A stretch of DNA of 64,000 nucleotides from Zanthoxylum bungeanum. Lineage: Eukaryota; Streptophyta; Magnoliopsida; Sapindales; Rutaceae. Under the pieces are notes generated by a model that did no database searches, had not been told where the DNA came from, and saw only the letters and a program-made list of their open reading frames with translations. A program made the translations under genes and the position numbers. Shown here one piece after another: positions 34,422 to 45,336 of the stretch. Location of the stretch: assembly GCA_019454045.1 (NCBI GenBank), contig SKCR01006516.1, forward strand, positions 124,001 through 188,000, read 5' to 3'. Position 1 is the first letter of the stretch. The number at the start of each line of letters is the position of its first letter.

Positions 34422-35970
34422 ATATCTACGTGAGGTGAGATCAAAAACCCATACCTCTCATGTTGTTTTCTGACTCTCTCCGACCTACGCGGTTCTTGTG
34501 TATTAGAAGATTGTGGTACAGTCTCATCCCTGATGAACTGTTCGTGTTCCGTGAGGGAATCGGTGCCAGAAACAGTATCACTATGATTTTCATCGAGTTC
34601 TACTTTCCTCCCACTTACCACTGCATTTAAGAATTCATTTTCAAGGAAAACCGCATGGAGAGCAACAAATATCTTGTTCTCTTGTGGGTTGTAGAAGTAA
34701 TATCCTTTGGTTTCCCTAGGATAACCTACAAATAGGTACTTATTTGATTTGGGTTCTAGTTTGGTACCATCAAAATGTTTAACGTATGCCAAGCATCCCC
34801 AAATCTTCAGGAATGTGAAACCCGGTTTCTTTCCTGTCCATATTTCATATGGAGTCTGTTCAACAGATTTTGACGGAACCTTATTCAAAATAAGTATTGC
34901 ACTGTTCAATGCGTATCCCCATAAGGAAATTGGTAGCTCCGTACGACTCATCATAGACCTTACTATGTCCAACAAAGTTCGGTTTCTCCGTTCAGACACA
35001 CCGTTTAATTGTGGTGTTCCGGGAGGCGTCCACTGTGAAAGAATACCATACTCTTTCAAGTAATCGAGAAACTCATTGCTTAGGTATTCTCCACCACGGT
35101 CCGACCGTAATATTTTAATAATATTGCTGGTCTATTTTTCTACTTCGTGTCGAAACTCTTTGAATTTCTCAAAAGTTTCTGACTTATGTCTCATAAGATA
35201 CACATAACCATAACGTGATGCATCATCCATAAAGGTTACGAAGTATTCATATCCACCTCTAGTCTTGCTGGACATGGGCCCACATACGTCACTATGAACG
35301 AGGGCTAACAGTTTAGTGGCACGAACACCTTTGCCGTTAAAAGGCGTTTTAGGCATTTTGCCTAATAAACAAGATTCGCAGACATCATATGAATTAGGAT
35401 CAAATCCGTCCAATGCCACATATAAGTTTCATCTATTTTACTCATTTTGAGCCTTTTGTTTGTCATATTATACGTTTGAGATTCATTTATATTCAAAATA
35501 TAAAGACCATTATTGGCATCAGCAGTACAAATCTCAAAATCATATTTATCAACAAAACACCCAGTGTTTCGGAATACAAAAGTGTACCCGCATTGGGTCA
35601 AACAAGATACAGAGATAATATTTCTAGTCAAACTAGGTACATAATAAATATCTGATAATGAAAGTACATGCCTCAAGGGCAGTTCCAAAATATAGGTCCC
35701 TCTCTGGTCCCGTTTCCAACTCGTAGGTCAATCTCGCCTAAGGTCAGTCTCCTGCTAATCCGCAGATCCTGCACATCAGTACATATATGAGTACCACATC
35801 CAGAATCATAAATCCAATTTTTAAAACTAGAAATAGACATGTTTATCTCAATAACAAACATACCTGAAGCCGGAGCCTTGCCCGCCATCACTTCCTTCAT
35901 GTGCGCCTTGTACTCACGACAGTCACGCTTCTAGTGACCCCGTTTGCCACAATGCAGGCAGACATCTTGG
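34422..35970 (-). pseudogene. copia protease and integrase
   Basis: From the right: zinc knuckle CLHCGKRGH then an in-frame TAG and KRDC (about 35925-35965); protease motif WIYDSGCGTHIC (about 35780-35815); a GAG-pre-integrase region with IYYVPSLTRNIISVSCL; integrase with CESCLLGKMPKTPFNGKG, LLALVHSDVCGPMS and FVTFMDDASRYGYVYLM; a TAG near 35130; then GTPQLNGVSERRNRTLLDIV and the C-terminal GYYFYNPQENKIFVALHAVF. Frames change near 35680 and 35400. The protein would cut the polyprotein and insert cDNA into the genome, but it is interrupted. Confidence 0.9.
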
Positions 35971-36189
35971 GATTTGTCCTTTGTCTTCCCAGAAGACTTT
36001 GATGATTTGGCCTTGCCTTTTCTTTTCTTTTTCTTCACACCTCCAGAAGCCTTCTGCCAAGCCTTGGCCTTCTGAGACGTCGAAGCGAAGTGTCCCTCGC
36101 GCTTCTTGCCCTTCAGAAGCTCTGGCTCTGCCTCTTTCAGCATCGTCATCAACTCTCAAAGAGTCTTCTCTTGGCTCATCATATTGTAG

Positions 36190-36707
36190 TTCATGATGAA
36201 CCCGCCCCAGCAGTCAGGCAGAGACTATAAGATCAAATCTATGGAAGTCTCAGCCTCAAAGGTTATGCCCAGCTGACCTAGCTGTTCGATGTCAGCAATC
36301 ATCTGCGACACATAGTGCTCCACATATGTACAATCTGACATGCGAGAGCGAAAGAGATTCTTCTGCAATTCATACTTCTAAGATCTAAGGTTAGATCTAT
36401 GAAGGTCCTTCAATTTCAACATCATGTTGTATAGATCCAATCCCTTATTTTGACGATGAAATTGAGGGGTCATTGCGGCAAGCATGACGGACTGAGCAGT
36501 TGAGTTGTCATCACCGTGAGTCTTTCGAAGCTCATAATCAACAACCCACTCATGTCCACGCTCAGGCCCGAGAGGTCTGTCTAATACATAGAGCAACTTC
36601 TCGGCTCCCAGGACAATCCTGAGATTCATATCCCAATCTGGAAAATTAGAACCCTTAAAGACATTATCACCCATGATGATGTCCCTAACGTTAATCATTC
36701 CAGTCAT
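36190..36707 (-). pseudogene. copia gag, N-terminal part
   Basis: MTGMINVRDIIMGDNVFKGS then NFPDWDMNLRIVLGAEKLLY and LYNMMLKLKDLH, a UBN2/copia-gag type capsid. A stop near 36378 breaks the frame. The continuation to about 36190 has altered but related coding leading to the basic region and zinc knuckle at 35925-36150. Confidence 0.85.
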
Positions 36708-38922
36708 CTTGATTGCAATAGTCTAACTATTCAATCAACGATATCGGGTATAGTCAAATGTAATGATTACTATAGTCCAACTATATAATCAACTACAAAT
36801 GATATTATAAGGGTACAGTCCAACTGTTCAATAAAAATAATAAAGTATTAGTCCAACTAATAAATATATATGACGACGAAAAATAAAGCATGTATTTAGC
36901 AAGTATTAAACGAAATTGTAAATTTAATACTGGCCTCCCACTATTTTTCGGCGAGCCTCTAACCCTCTGTTGAGTACTCGGGAAACCCAGTTTCCTAGTG
37001 GGCTAGGATCCCGTTAAATAACACATAACCTTGACTTTGGCCAACAAGCTGTATGAAACTTAACTAGGTAGATCTCTAAGATCAATTGGATCCCATCCAA
37101 TTCCTAGATCCGGTAGGTGGACCTCCAAGTCCAAATATATATCCAATATATATTTCCTAACCTTTTCCTCTGAATCAACTAAGCCTTGGCTTTGGCTCAA
37201 TTAAGCGCGACCCATTGACAGTGGGAAAGCTTCGTAATCCACGTCGATGTACACAAGTGACCTTGACTTTGGCCAACAAGTCACAACTGCCCAAGACATG
37301 CGATATATAATAAAGCCTTCGTGGTTCAAACACATCCGCGATGGACATGGATCTTGACTTTGGCCAACAAACCATTGCCAATCTCGGATCTTGAGAGAGA
37401 GCCACTCAATGGAAGGAAAACGCTTAATATTTGAGTGAGGGTTTTTCGGGTAAATTGGCAACTAATTTATTATCTTTGATTAGGTCTCATCATACACCCT
37501 TAAGCATGCATTCTAAAAGCATAATAAGGCGCAAATAAATTAATAACGATATACGGATGGATATATAACAAACTTTATTCCTAGAACAAATCTCTTCATT
37601 TCCTCTCACCCGCTAGCACTATTCATACTTCTACCCAATTACATAATACATTAAAGAAACCTCATTTACATTGAGGGGAATTGGTGAGAAGAGAAATACA
37701 AAGAGTAAAGAGATAATAGGCTGGACACGCAGGTCCAATTTAATAAATTCTAAATTTATTACAATAATTTCCAAAATTGCCCCACCCTTCTAATATCCAT
37801 TCGATATATATTATTCATACAATACATCCATGTATTCACACAAAGCATGTTATTCAAACAATCTAATCCAATTAATTAATCTTTTAATTAATGACCATCC
37901 AATGTTCAAACAACGATTTGATTTGCGCGAGTCCAACTCGTTTAAGAATAAATACTCAAAGTACGTATTCTTGAATTATATCGAACTATAATTTTAAATC
38001 CAATTTAATTTGTATTCAATACTAATTCTAATTTAATTCCAAATTAAATAATTACACTTATTTATGTGCCTTTTAGACTTAGATTCTAAATCTAATCTAA
38101 ATGGGTCTCAAAGGCCCAATTAGTATCCAATACTATTCAATTAAAGTCCAATGGGCTTTCAATTAATTCTTAAGACATGGGCTTTGACTAATATGGATCA
38201 AACCCAAAATGCCAAGGCCCAATAAGGAATCACACTTTTGCCAAAAATCAATTTAGGCCCATTAGGCTCAATTAACTTATTTAAAGGGCCAAAAGTTATA
38301 TTTGGACTTTATGGAATTGGTTTTGGGCCAAATTGGATCCAACCAAATTGTCCAAAACCAAACTTGGCCCAACCAAGTCCATTAAGCCCAAATACAACAA
38401 ATTAGCCCAATTTAATAAATTCCAAATTTAAAGACTAATACATATTAACATAATATTCTAAATATCACATTAATTTTTATTAAAGTGTAATTAACACAAT
38501 TAATTAATTAAACTAATATTTCCAAAACAATAATTAAATTAATTAATCATGCAAATATCATCCAATCATGTCCAACACAAATTGAAGCAAAATCAATCTA
38601 TTAAACATGCTTATTGTTCACGGTAATTTGGGGGAAAATAATATCAAATTTTGATTTCAATCAAATTAAATCAACAATCAATATTATTTCATGCTTTAAA
38701 CTCATCCAATAGTCTAAATCAAAAAATCACCATGAACTAGTACTAAGGTTAGTTTCGGCCAAGGTGGGAAATTTAGGGAAAATTAATCTAATCAATTTTC
38801 ACAAAATCAATCATGCATAACTCCAAGTTTTCATCATACAACCATAATCAAACAACCAATTTAGGAATTTACTTCCAAAATTAAAGTATATAAACCCTAA
38901 ATACAAATCATTCTTAGAAAAA
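36708..38922 (-). other. Long untranslated leader of the copia element
   Basis: 2.2 kb between PBS and gag without coding domains. It contains repeated phrases: ccttgactttggccaacaa at 37030, 37260 and 37351 (first base cct or tct) and a related ccttggctttggctcaa at 37182. The part near 37850-38900 is AT-rich. Open frames at 37175-37461 come from the repeats. Confidence 0.6.
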
Positions 38923-38934
38923 GCTCTGATACCA
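38923..38934 (-). promoter_or_regulatory. Primer binding site, initiator tRNA-Met type
   Basis: The minus strand reads TGGTATCAGAGC, the standard plant copia PBS complementary to initiator tRNA-Met, one base inside the right LTR. Confidence 0.9.
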
Positions 38935-38935
38935 T

Positions 38936-39373
38936 TGTTAGTGTCCTAGACATGCCCAATGTCTCTAATACATGATTTAGTGTGTGAATGATCAAGAGAG
39001 TTGCAGAAAAAAAACTTACATTGATCGGATGTGGATTTTAAAATTTTTGTATGTTTGTTGGAAGCTCCAAGCCTTCTTTGAGTGAATCCAACCCAAGTGT
39101 GAGTTTCCATATCACCTCACAAGACTCATTAAGTGCTAGCTTGCTTGATTTTTGAAGCAAAATCAAAGAGAGGAAGAAAGTGGTATTCGGCCAAGCCTTA
39201 GGAGAGAAGAGAGAGTTGTATTTTCTTTGTATTTGGTTCCAAAACCTAATCACAAAGTCAACTCACAAAAGTTATGTATATGCTTTACCAAAAGCAAAAT
39301 CAAAAAGGTGTTGGAGGGAAAATGGCATTAAATGTCGTCAACCACTTTTATCACTCATGTAGACACTTGATGT
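38936..39373 (-). repeat. Right (5') LTR of the copia element, normal-orientation part
   Basis: Matches 30941-31380 from the terminus with a few percent differences. The match ends at 39373 (cacttgatgt). Confidence 0.85.
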
Positions 39374-40815
39374 TGTATCATATATTTAAGTATAGGATAT
39401 TTATGCAAGTGTGATAGAAGGTTCTGTTAGCCGTTGGACCGGGAACAACTTCGCTCTGGATAAACCCCTCGGAATCCCATTGGTAGTATGACTATGTGTC
39501 TATGGGAATCCGTATCAGGGTAGGTGTATATGGTCTTAACCTGAGACTTGCATCGTTAATACTTGCGACAATCAATACGCTTTGGTTTTGATCGTCTGAG
39601 ACTTTAAAAGGTTATGTGTACGCCTTTTCTGGGTTTACTGAGAATCGTAGTGTATTAGGTGCGATGTCAAGATGGAAGTATCACTTCAGTCATATGGAGA
39701 AGATGATCACGCAGGGATACAAAACTAGTACTCTCATATGTTGCAGCTATCGGGATAGTATGACTAGGTTATGATTATCCGATTAAATAGACTAGTTGCT
39801 AGTGATCCGATATATGCCCCAATTAATTTGGAATTAATTCACAAGTGACTTTCGTAATAATTTTACTAGGCATTATTATGTAATTCAATTAGATTTAATT
39901 ATTCACGATGGAAAATTCGTTTAATCGGATTAAACGAACCCGAGCCTGAAGTGTGTTGAGCAAGCCACTTGAATTTTGAATTTAAGAGGTGGGGCCTACC
40001 AACTCTTTCATGGTCTGGCCATTAGATGTTCGTTGGGTGTGGATCGATGCACTCATTAATCAAATGTGTATCAAGATAAGATTCGTCGGCCCGTATATGT
40101 ATTATAAGAGGTTTAGGTATCCATGTGAGTAAGTCACAATTCTTAAGACATTGGCGAAAGCTTATCACCTAGGGTGGATTGCATATATCAGAAATGATGT
40201 TTTGATTAGTTGTAAAGAATCGTGGACATGTCGACATGAGATATGCGTCTTGGAAACTTGAAGGTGCAATCTATGTTTCCTAAACATAACTCGGATAGTC
40301 TACGACGGAGGGATTGTTAAACATATGTGATGACCTCGAATTGTATAGTTCATAAAGGTCGTTCGTGTTCTTCGTGAATTAGGAGGTGGCCGAATTGCGT
40401 AAATATAACTAGGCTTATATGATGAATGTGGCTGGACTTAAAGAGTCCACAATATGAAGTGTACTCGTTGAGCACTTGGGTAGCCGATAATGTTTGATAA
40501 TAAATAATATTTGATATTATAATTATCAATTAAAATAATTAAGTGTTATTGGATAACATTAATTATTTACTTTGACCCGATTGGATTAATTAGACTAATC
40601 CAAAATCACATAAGAGCTTTTTTGTAATTTCATAAATATCTCTACCATTGGAGGATATTTTGGTAAATATAAATATGTAATAATAGATGTATGTAATAAT
40701 ATAGTATTATATTACATTATTAAAAATACATCAATGATTGTTATCCATGGGTTAGACCCATTTCCGCTACTTGTGGTACCGATCTGACCCTAGGGGTCCC
40801 ACAACTGTCCAAACA
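39374..40815 (+). repeat. LTR-like segment, first half an inverted copy of the left LTR
   Basis: 39374-40010 is the reverse complement of parts of 31390-32510 with internal deletions: for example gaatcccattggtagtatga here against tactactaatgggattccga there. 40011-40815 does not match the left LTR. It ends cacaactgtccaaaca, vaguely like the left LTR's ataattgtccaaa. Either an inversion inside the right LTR or a second LTR in opposite orientation. Confidence 0.65.
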
Positions 40816-41220
40816 ATATTTGCATCACTTTATATATTAGGTATACGTGATGAGCACGTCGTTGCATAGTTATGAGTTGAGTTATAAGCCTGAGGCCATT
40901 TTGTATTTTGAATTGTGTTTGATTTCATATAATTATGATTACAGGTCATCCAAAGGTGCTGGCCTAGGTCCAGATTGCATAATTTTTAGTAGACATCACG
41001 CCAAAATTTTAGCAGCAACAGAGGCTTATAAAGATGGGTTATCCATGTCTCCTGTCTGTAGCATCTCGGCTTAGGCTGGATGTTACAGGGTCTACAACCA
41101 TGTCATTGATGAGAAGGTATTTTTTCTCATGTTATACGTTGATGAAAAGTTTCTTGTGAGCAGAGTTTCCAGGACCTCAAGTGTCACCTAGGTTCTGCAC
41201 ATATCTTGGCTCTACCTTCA
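40816..41220 (+). other. Gypsy LTR tail joined to a copia RT scrap
   Basis: The first part is non-coding and ends ctcggcttaggctggatgttaca near 41088, as many gypsy LTRs do. 41090-41145 then encodes VYNHVIDEKVFFLMLYVDE, a copia RT fragment related to that at 13795-13860. Too short to place. Confidence 0.55.
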
Positions 41221-41968
41221 TGTAACACCTGGTGATCCCGACGACTTGTACGTTACCAGAGGCCAATGACTATTATGTTATTGGAGGCATGATACGTAAT
41301 TTAAATCATGTTCGAACATGTATGTGCTAATGGAATGACTTTTTGGACATTCGGAAAAATCCTCGCAGTCCTAATAAGGAATTCATTCCAAGATTAAATC
41401 TGGAAAACTCATGATATTTGAGCCGTAATATTTTCATACAATCTCTGATTTTTATGAACTTTATATCATCGGAACGATAAGATCGAGATCTACAACTGTC
41501 GCATTGGACATTTTTCCAAATTCGAAACATAAATAAGTCAAAAATTATGATTTCTACGGAAGCTACAGTATTTTCGAGAGTGACCTAGATTTGGGTGATG
41601 TGACACCATCACAGCCACTCATTTCATTATACGCAAATCAACCCTTGCCTATATACAGAACACTATTCACTCATCTCCTAATAAGGCAAAAACGTGAGCA
41701 AATATGGAGGAAATTTCAAATTTTTCTTCTTCTTCCTCAAGCTATCTTTAGTGCAATAAGTGATAATCCCAAGTACATTTCAAGCATAGTAAGTTCTTTA
41801 TCCATTTCCCTCTTCCATTTCAGTTTTAGCTTAAAAAAGAAAAGCCCCAATTCGCGCCTTGCATATCCTAGCAAAACGAATTGCATAATCGGCAATGGTA
41901 GAGTTAGTAGCATGTGTTTGGAGAAGTGTCTTGATGATATTAGCTTAAAATGAAGCTTTTATGTCTAT
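41221..41968 (+). mobile_element. Tekay/Del-like gypsy LTR, 5' part
   Basis: Starts tgtaacacctggtgatccc and is closely similar to 49186-49930 over its whole length, including a TATA-like ccttgcctatatac near 41643. Cut at 41968 by an Athila-type LTR. Probably the 5' LTR of the element whose PPT and 3' LTR are at 49172-51930. Confidence 0.8.
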
Positions 41969-43754
41969 TGATGAGCGGAAAATATATCAATATTTACCGC
42001 CCCTTTGACCTAATATTTTGTATAGTTTCCCGAGTTTTATGAAATTTTTATGTGTTTTTATTTATTTTACAGATAAAATAAAATTGGGACTTAATGGAAT
42101 CAATCAGGATGAAATATGGAACAAATAAGGGCAAAAACTGGACTTTACATTTGGATTTTGGAGGTTGGAAACTCGAAATGACGTTCTGACGAAGTACAAT
42201 TTCGAAAATTTCAACTTTGCGCAATTTTCATAATTTGGCCATAACTTTTTATTCAGATATCAAATTGAGATTATTCAAGTTCTTGATGAAAGAAGACTAA
42301 AAAATCTATAAGAAGACTAAAAAATCTATAACTTTGACGTTCATAGGAATTTCGAATTCTGAAGTTTGCATGACCGAAATTGATGAATAATCTAAAAGTG
42401 TGTTATGTGTAATGATTAAAGTCATTATCAAAAACAAAAACAAAGAAAAAAATGGAAAATGACAATTTACAATTGTCAAACTTCCACCGAGGATTTGGTG
42501 CCATGTTTGGTGGATAAATATGTGGAGAAATTGGTGGAGGCAAAATTTTGCCTATAAATACCAAGCCATTTCATTTGTAAATTTCATACTTTCCTTGGTT
42601 TCTTGAATAAGAATTAAGGATCATATTTTGTGTGATTTATTTAGTAGTTTTGTAATGTATTTTTATTTTTATTTTTAGTAGTAATAATAGTTTGTGTGTT
42701 CTTACTTTCTTTTAGTAGTTAATTTCAGCTGGGGGAAGGGTGAAATCTTTAATATGATAAGGTAGATTAATCTCACTTAATTTATAATATGAAAATTGTA
42801 ATTTAATAATATGGATTAAAGTTAATACCGCTTTAATGGCTGGTTTTATTTATTTGACATAATGTGACACCGCCTATATGGTCGGTCTTTAGGTGACAGA
42901 TAATTATCGCCTATATGGCTGGTTTATGGACAAATAAAAACACCGCCTTTATGGTTGGTTTGACATAATTGGATAACACTGACAATTTCTATATTATAAT
43001 AAAGTGAGATTTCTACATTTGAAATATTAAAGGTGGATCCCCTAACCCAGTATTATATTTTTATTATAGGGAAGTGATGAAACACAATATTCATGAGTTT
43101 AATAATTTATTTAATTATATTATGTTTAATGTTTTGGTTTGTTGATTGAATCTTAAGCTTAATGCTTCTTGTTAACTGGCCATTAATAAGATTGATGGGG
43201 TAAACTTAAAATGAACTTGACGAAAGGATTTTAGGTTTCAGCCTTAGATTCAATAGCTCATGATCTCACCTCGGAGCAAATGACTTTTAGGTAGATTTCC
43301 TTACAGGATATGAATATACCTGTCGGGAGGGGATAGCCACAATTGGAACTTGAACTTAATGAATTCAGGTAACATGGTTAACATAGACATATGATTAATT
43401 GGGTTATTTTGGGTGTTTGCATTTAACCATCGGAAGAGGCTTTTGCATATCTTCGTGTTCTAGGTTAACAAACTGATTTATTATATATATATATATATAT
43501 AAGAGAATCAATTCATCATTAGAATAATATTGTGTGGAATCACAACCCTAGATATTTTCTTTATTATTAATTTCCTTTGTCTTATTTTGTATTTTTAATT
43601 ATTTAGCAAATCCACATTTAACCAACCAATCGGCAATCATTCTATTCTCCGTTTAATTAGATACATGTAAATGAATAGAATCAATAATTAATAACAATAG
43701 TAGAAATTAAGTCCTCGTAGGATCAATATTTTTATACTACTTGAGCGATACGTG
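41969..43754 (+). mobile_element. Athila-type LTR, subfamily without the palindrome cluster
   Basis: Starts TGATGAGCGGAAAATATATC and has TATA tataaat at 42553-42559, four gacaccgcctatatggtcgg-type units (42825-42960) and the family 3' part up to ttgagcgatacgtg, where the last ~40 bp are missing. U3 holds a tggccataactttttattcag module like the minus-strand copy at 16215-18083. A 20-bp phrase, aagaagactaaaaaatctat, is duplicated at 42290-42330. Confidence 0.8.
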
Positions 43755-45336
43755 TCGGACCGATATTCACTGTTCACGCGTCTTGACATGCAAGCTCTCA
43801 ATTACTATTCTACCGACACACGTCATCATGACGTCAGCACAATTATTGATCTACCGACATGCGGCATCACGTGCGTCATTACGTGCGTCATCATCACGTA
43901 ATCATGATGTCAGCATAATAATTCAGCCTGCCGACATGCGTCATCACTTGCGTCATCATGACTTCAGCGTCGCGTCGCCAAGCCTTCACGCGTCGTGATG
44001 CCAAACTTATAATTTAGTGTGCCGACAGCCGCCTACCACGTGTCAAAATCTCGTCAAAACCGCGTACACGTGTCATAAATCAATGCGCGTCGCGACACGC
44101 AAGGCCGAATTTTACCTATAAATAGAAGCTGATTTCATTTTCGAAATTCATACTTTCCTTAAGGTTCTCAATAATGATCTAAGGACTGTATCTTGTATGT
44201 TTAATTTTTGTATTTTTAATTATGTATTTTTATTTATAGTAGTAATAATAGTTTGTTTATTTTATCTTTCTTTTATATTTTGTAGTTAATTTCCGTTGGG
44301 GGAAGGGTGAAACCTTTATTATGATAATTTAGATTAATCTCCCTTAAATTATAATGTATAAGTTTTCTTAAAAGCTGACTTAATTGGATACCGCCTTTAT
44401 GGTCGGTTGGACTTAATTAAATTTATTTAAACCTAACTTAATTGGATACCGCCATTTTAGTTGGTTGGAATTAATTATCACATGACTTAATCAGGATACA
44501 ACCTATAGGGTTGGTTGGTAATATAATGCAAATTTATATATTATAATAAGGGAGATTTCTAGATTTGAAATAGTAAAGGTGGATACCCTAACCCCAACAT
44601 TTTATTTTTAATCTAGGGAAGTGATGAAGCATAATATTTACGAGTTTAATAATTGATTTAATTATATTATGTGGGATACTTTGGCTTGTTTATTGAATCT
44701 TTAGCTTAATGCTTCTTGTTGCCTGATCACCAATAAGATTGGTGTGGTAAACTTAAAATAAACTTGGAAAAGAGATTTTAGGTTTCAGCCTTAGATTCAA
44801 TAGTTCACGATCTCACCTTACGGTAGATTTCCCTTAGGGTAGATTTCCTTCCAGGATAGACATATACCTGTCGGGCGTGTGTAGCTATAATTGGAACTTG
44901 ATCTTAATGAATTCAGAGTTTCTTGTTTAACATAGACATATAGTTAATTGAGTTACTTTGGATGTTTGCATCTGACCATCGACATAGGCTTTTGCATATC
45001 TTCGTGTTCCAGGTTAGCAAACTAATTTATTACACATATATAAGAGAATCAATTCATCATTAGAATAATATTATGTGGAATCACAACCCTAGATATTGTT
45101 TTCTTTATTATTAATTTCCTTTGTTTCATTTTATATTTTTATTTATTTATTTAGCAAATCCACATTCAACCAACCAATCAAACAATCATTCCATTCTCAT
45201 TTTAATTATATACATGTAAATAAATAGAATCAATAATTAATAACAACACTAGAAATTAAGTCATTGTGGGATCGATATTTTAATACTACTTGAGTAATAT
45301 GTGCGCTTGCGTTACGTGTGTATTTACCACTGGTCA
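43755..45336 (+). mobile_element. Athila-type LTR, subfamily with the palindrome cluster, 5' truncated
   Basis: Joins the previous LTR directly and starts inside U3 (cacgcgtcttgacatgc). Palindrome cluster 43775-44100, TATA tataaat 44117-44123, three ~57-bp units 44384-44520, end accactggtca at 45336. No internal region lies between the two LTRs, and the outer flanks (tctat and gaatc) do not form a duplication. Confidence 0.8.

Larger units (their letters stand above)
30941..40815 (-). mobile_element. Ty1/copia element with rearranged right LTR
   Basis: Left LTR 30941 to about 32807, right LTR starting at 38936 with the same tgttagtgtcctagacatgcc. Between them on the minus strand lie an initiator-tRNA-Met PBS (38923-38934), a 2.2-kb leader, gag, protease, integrase, RT and RNase H in copia order. 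The right LTR matches the left only to 39373 and then turns into an inverted copy. Candidate duplications at the two outer ends (ctttt and atatt) do not match, so the right boundary is tentative. Confidence 0.85.

Noticed and set aside
30936..40820. Target-site duplication for the copia element
   Set aside because: ctttt on the left and atatt on the right do not match; the right end is rearranged.
41591..41953. 120-aa ORF in the gypsy LTR
   Set aside because: The homologous stretch at 49555-49915 is interrupted by stops, so there is no coding constraint.
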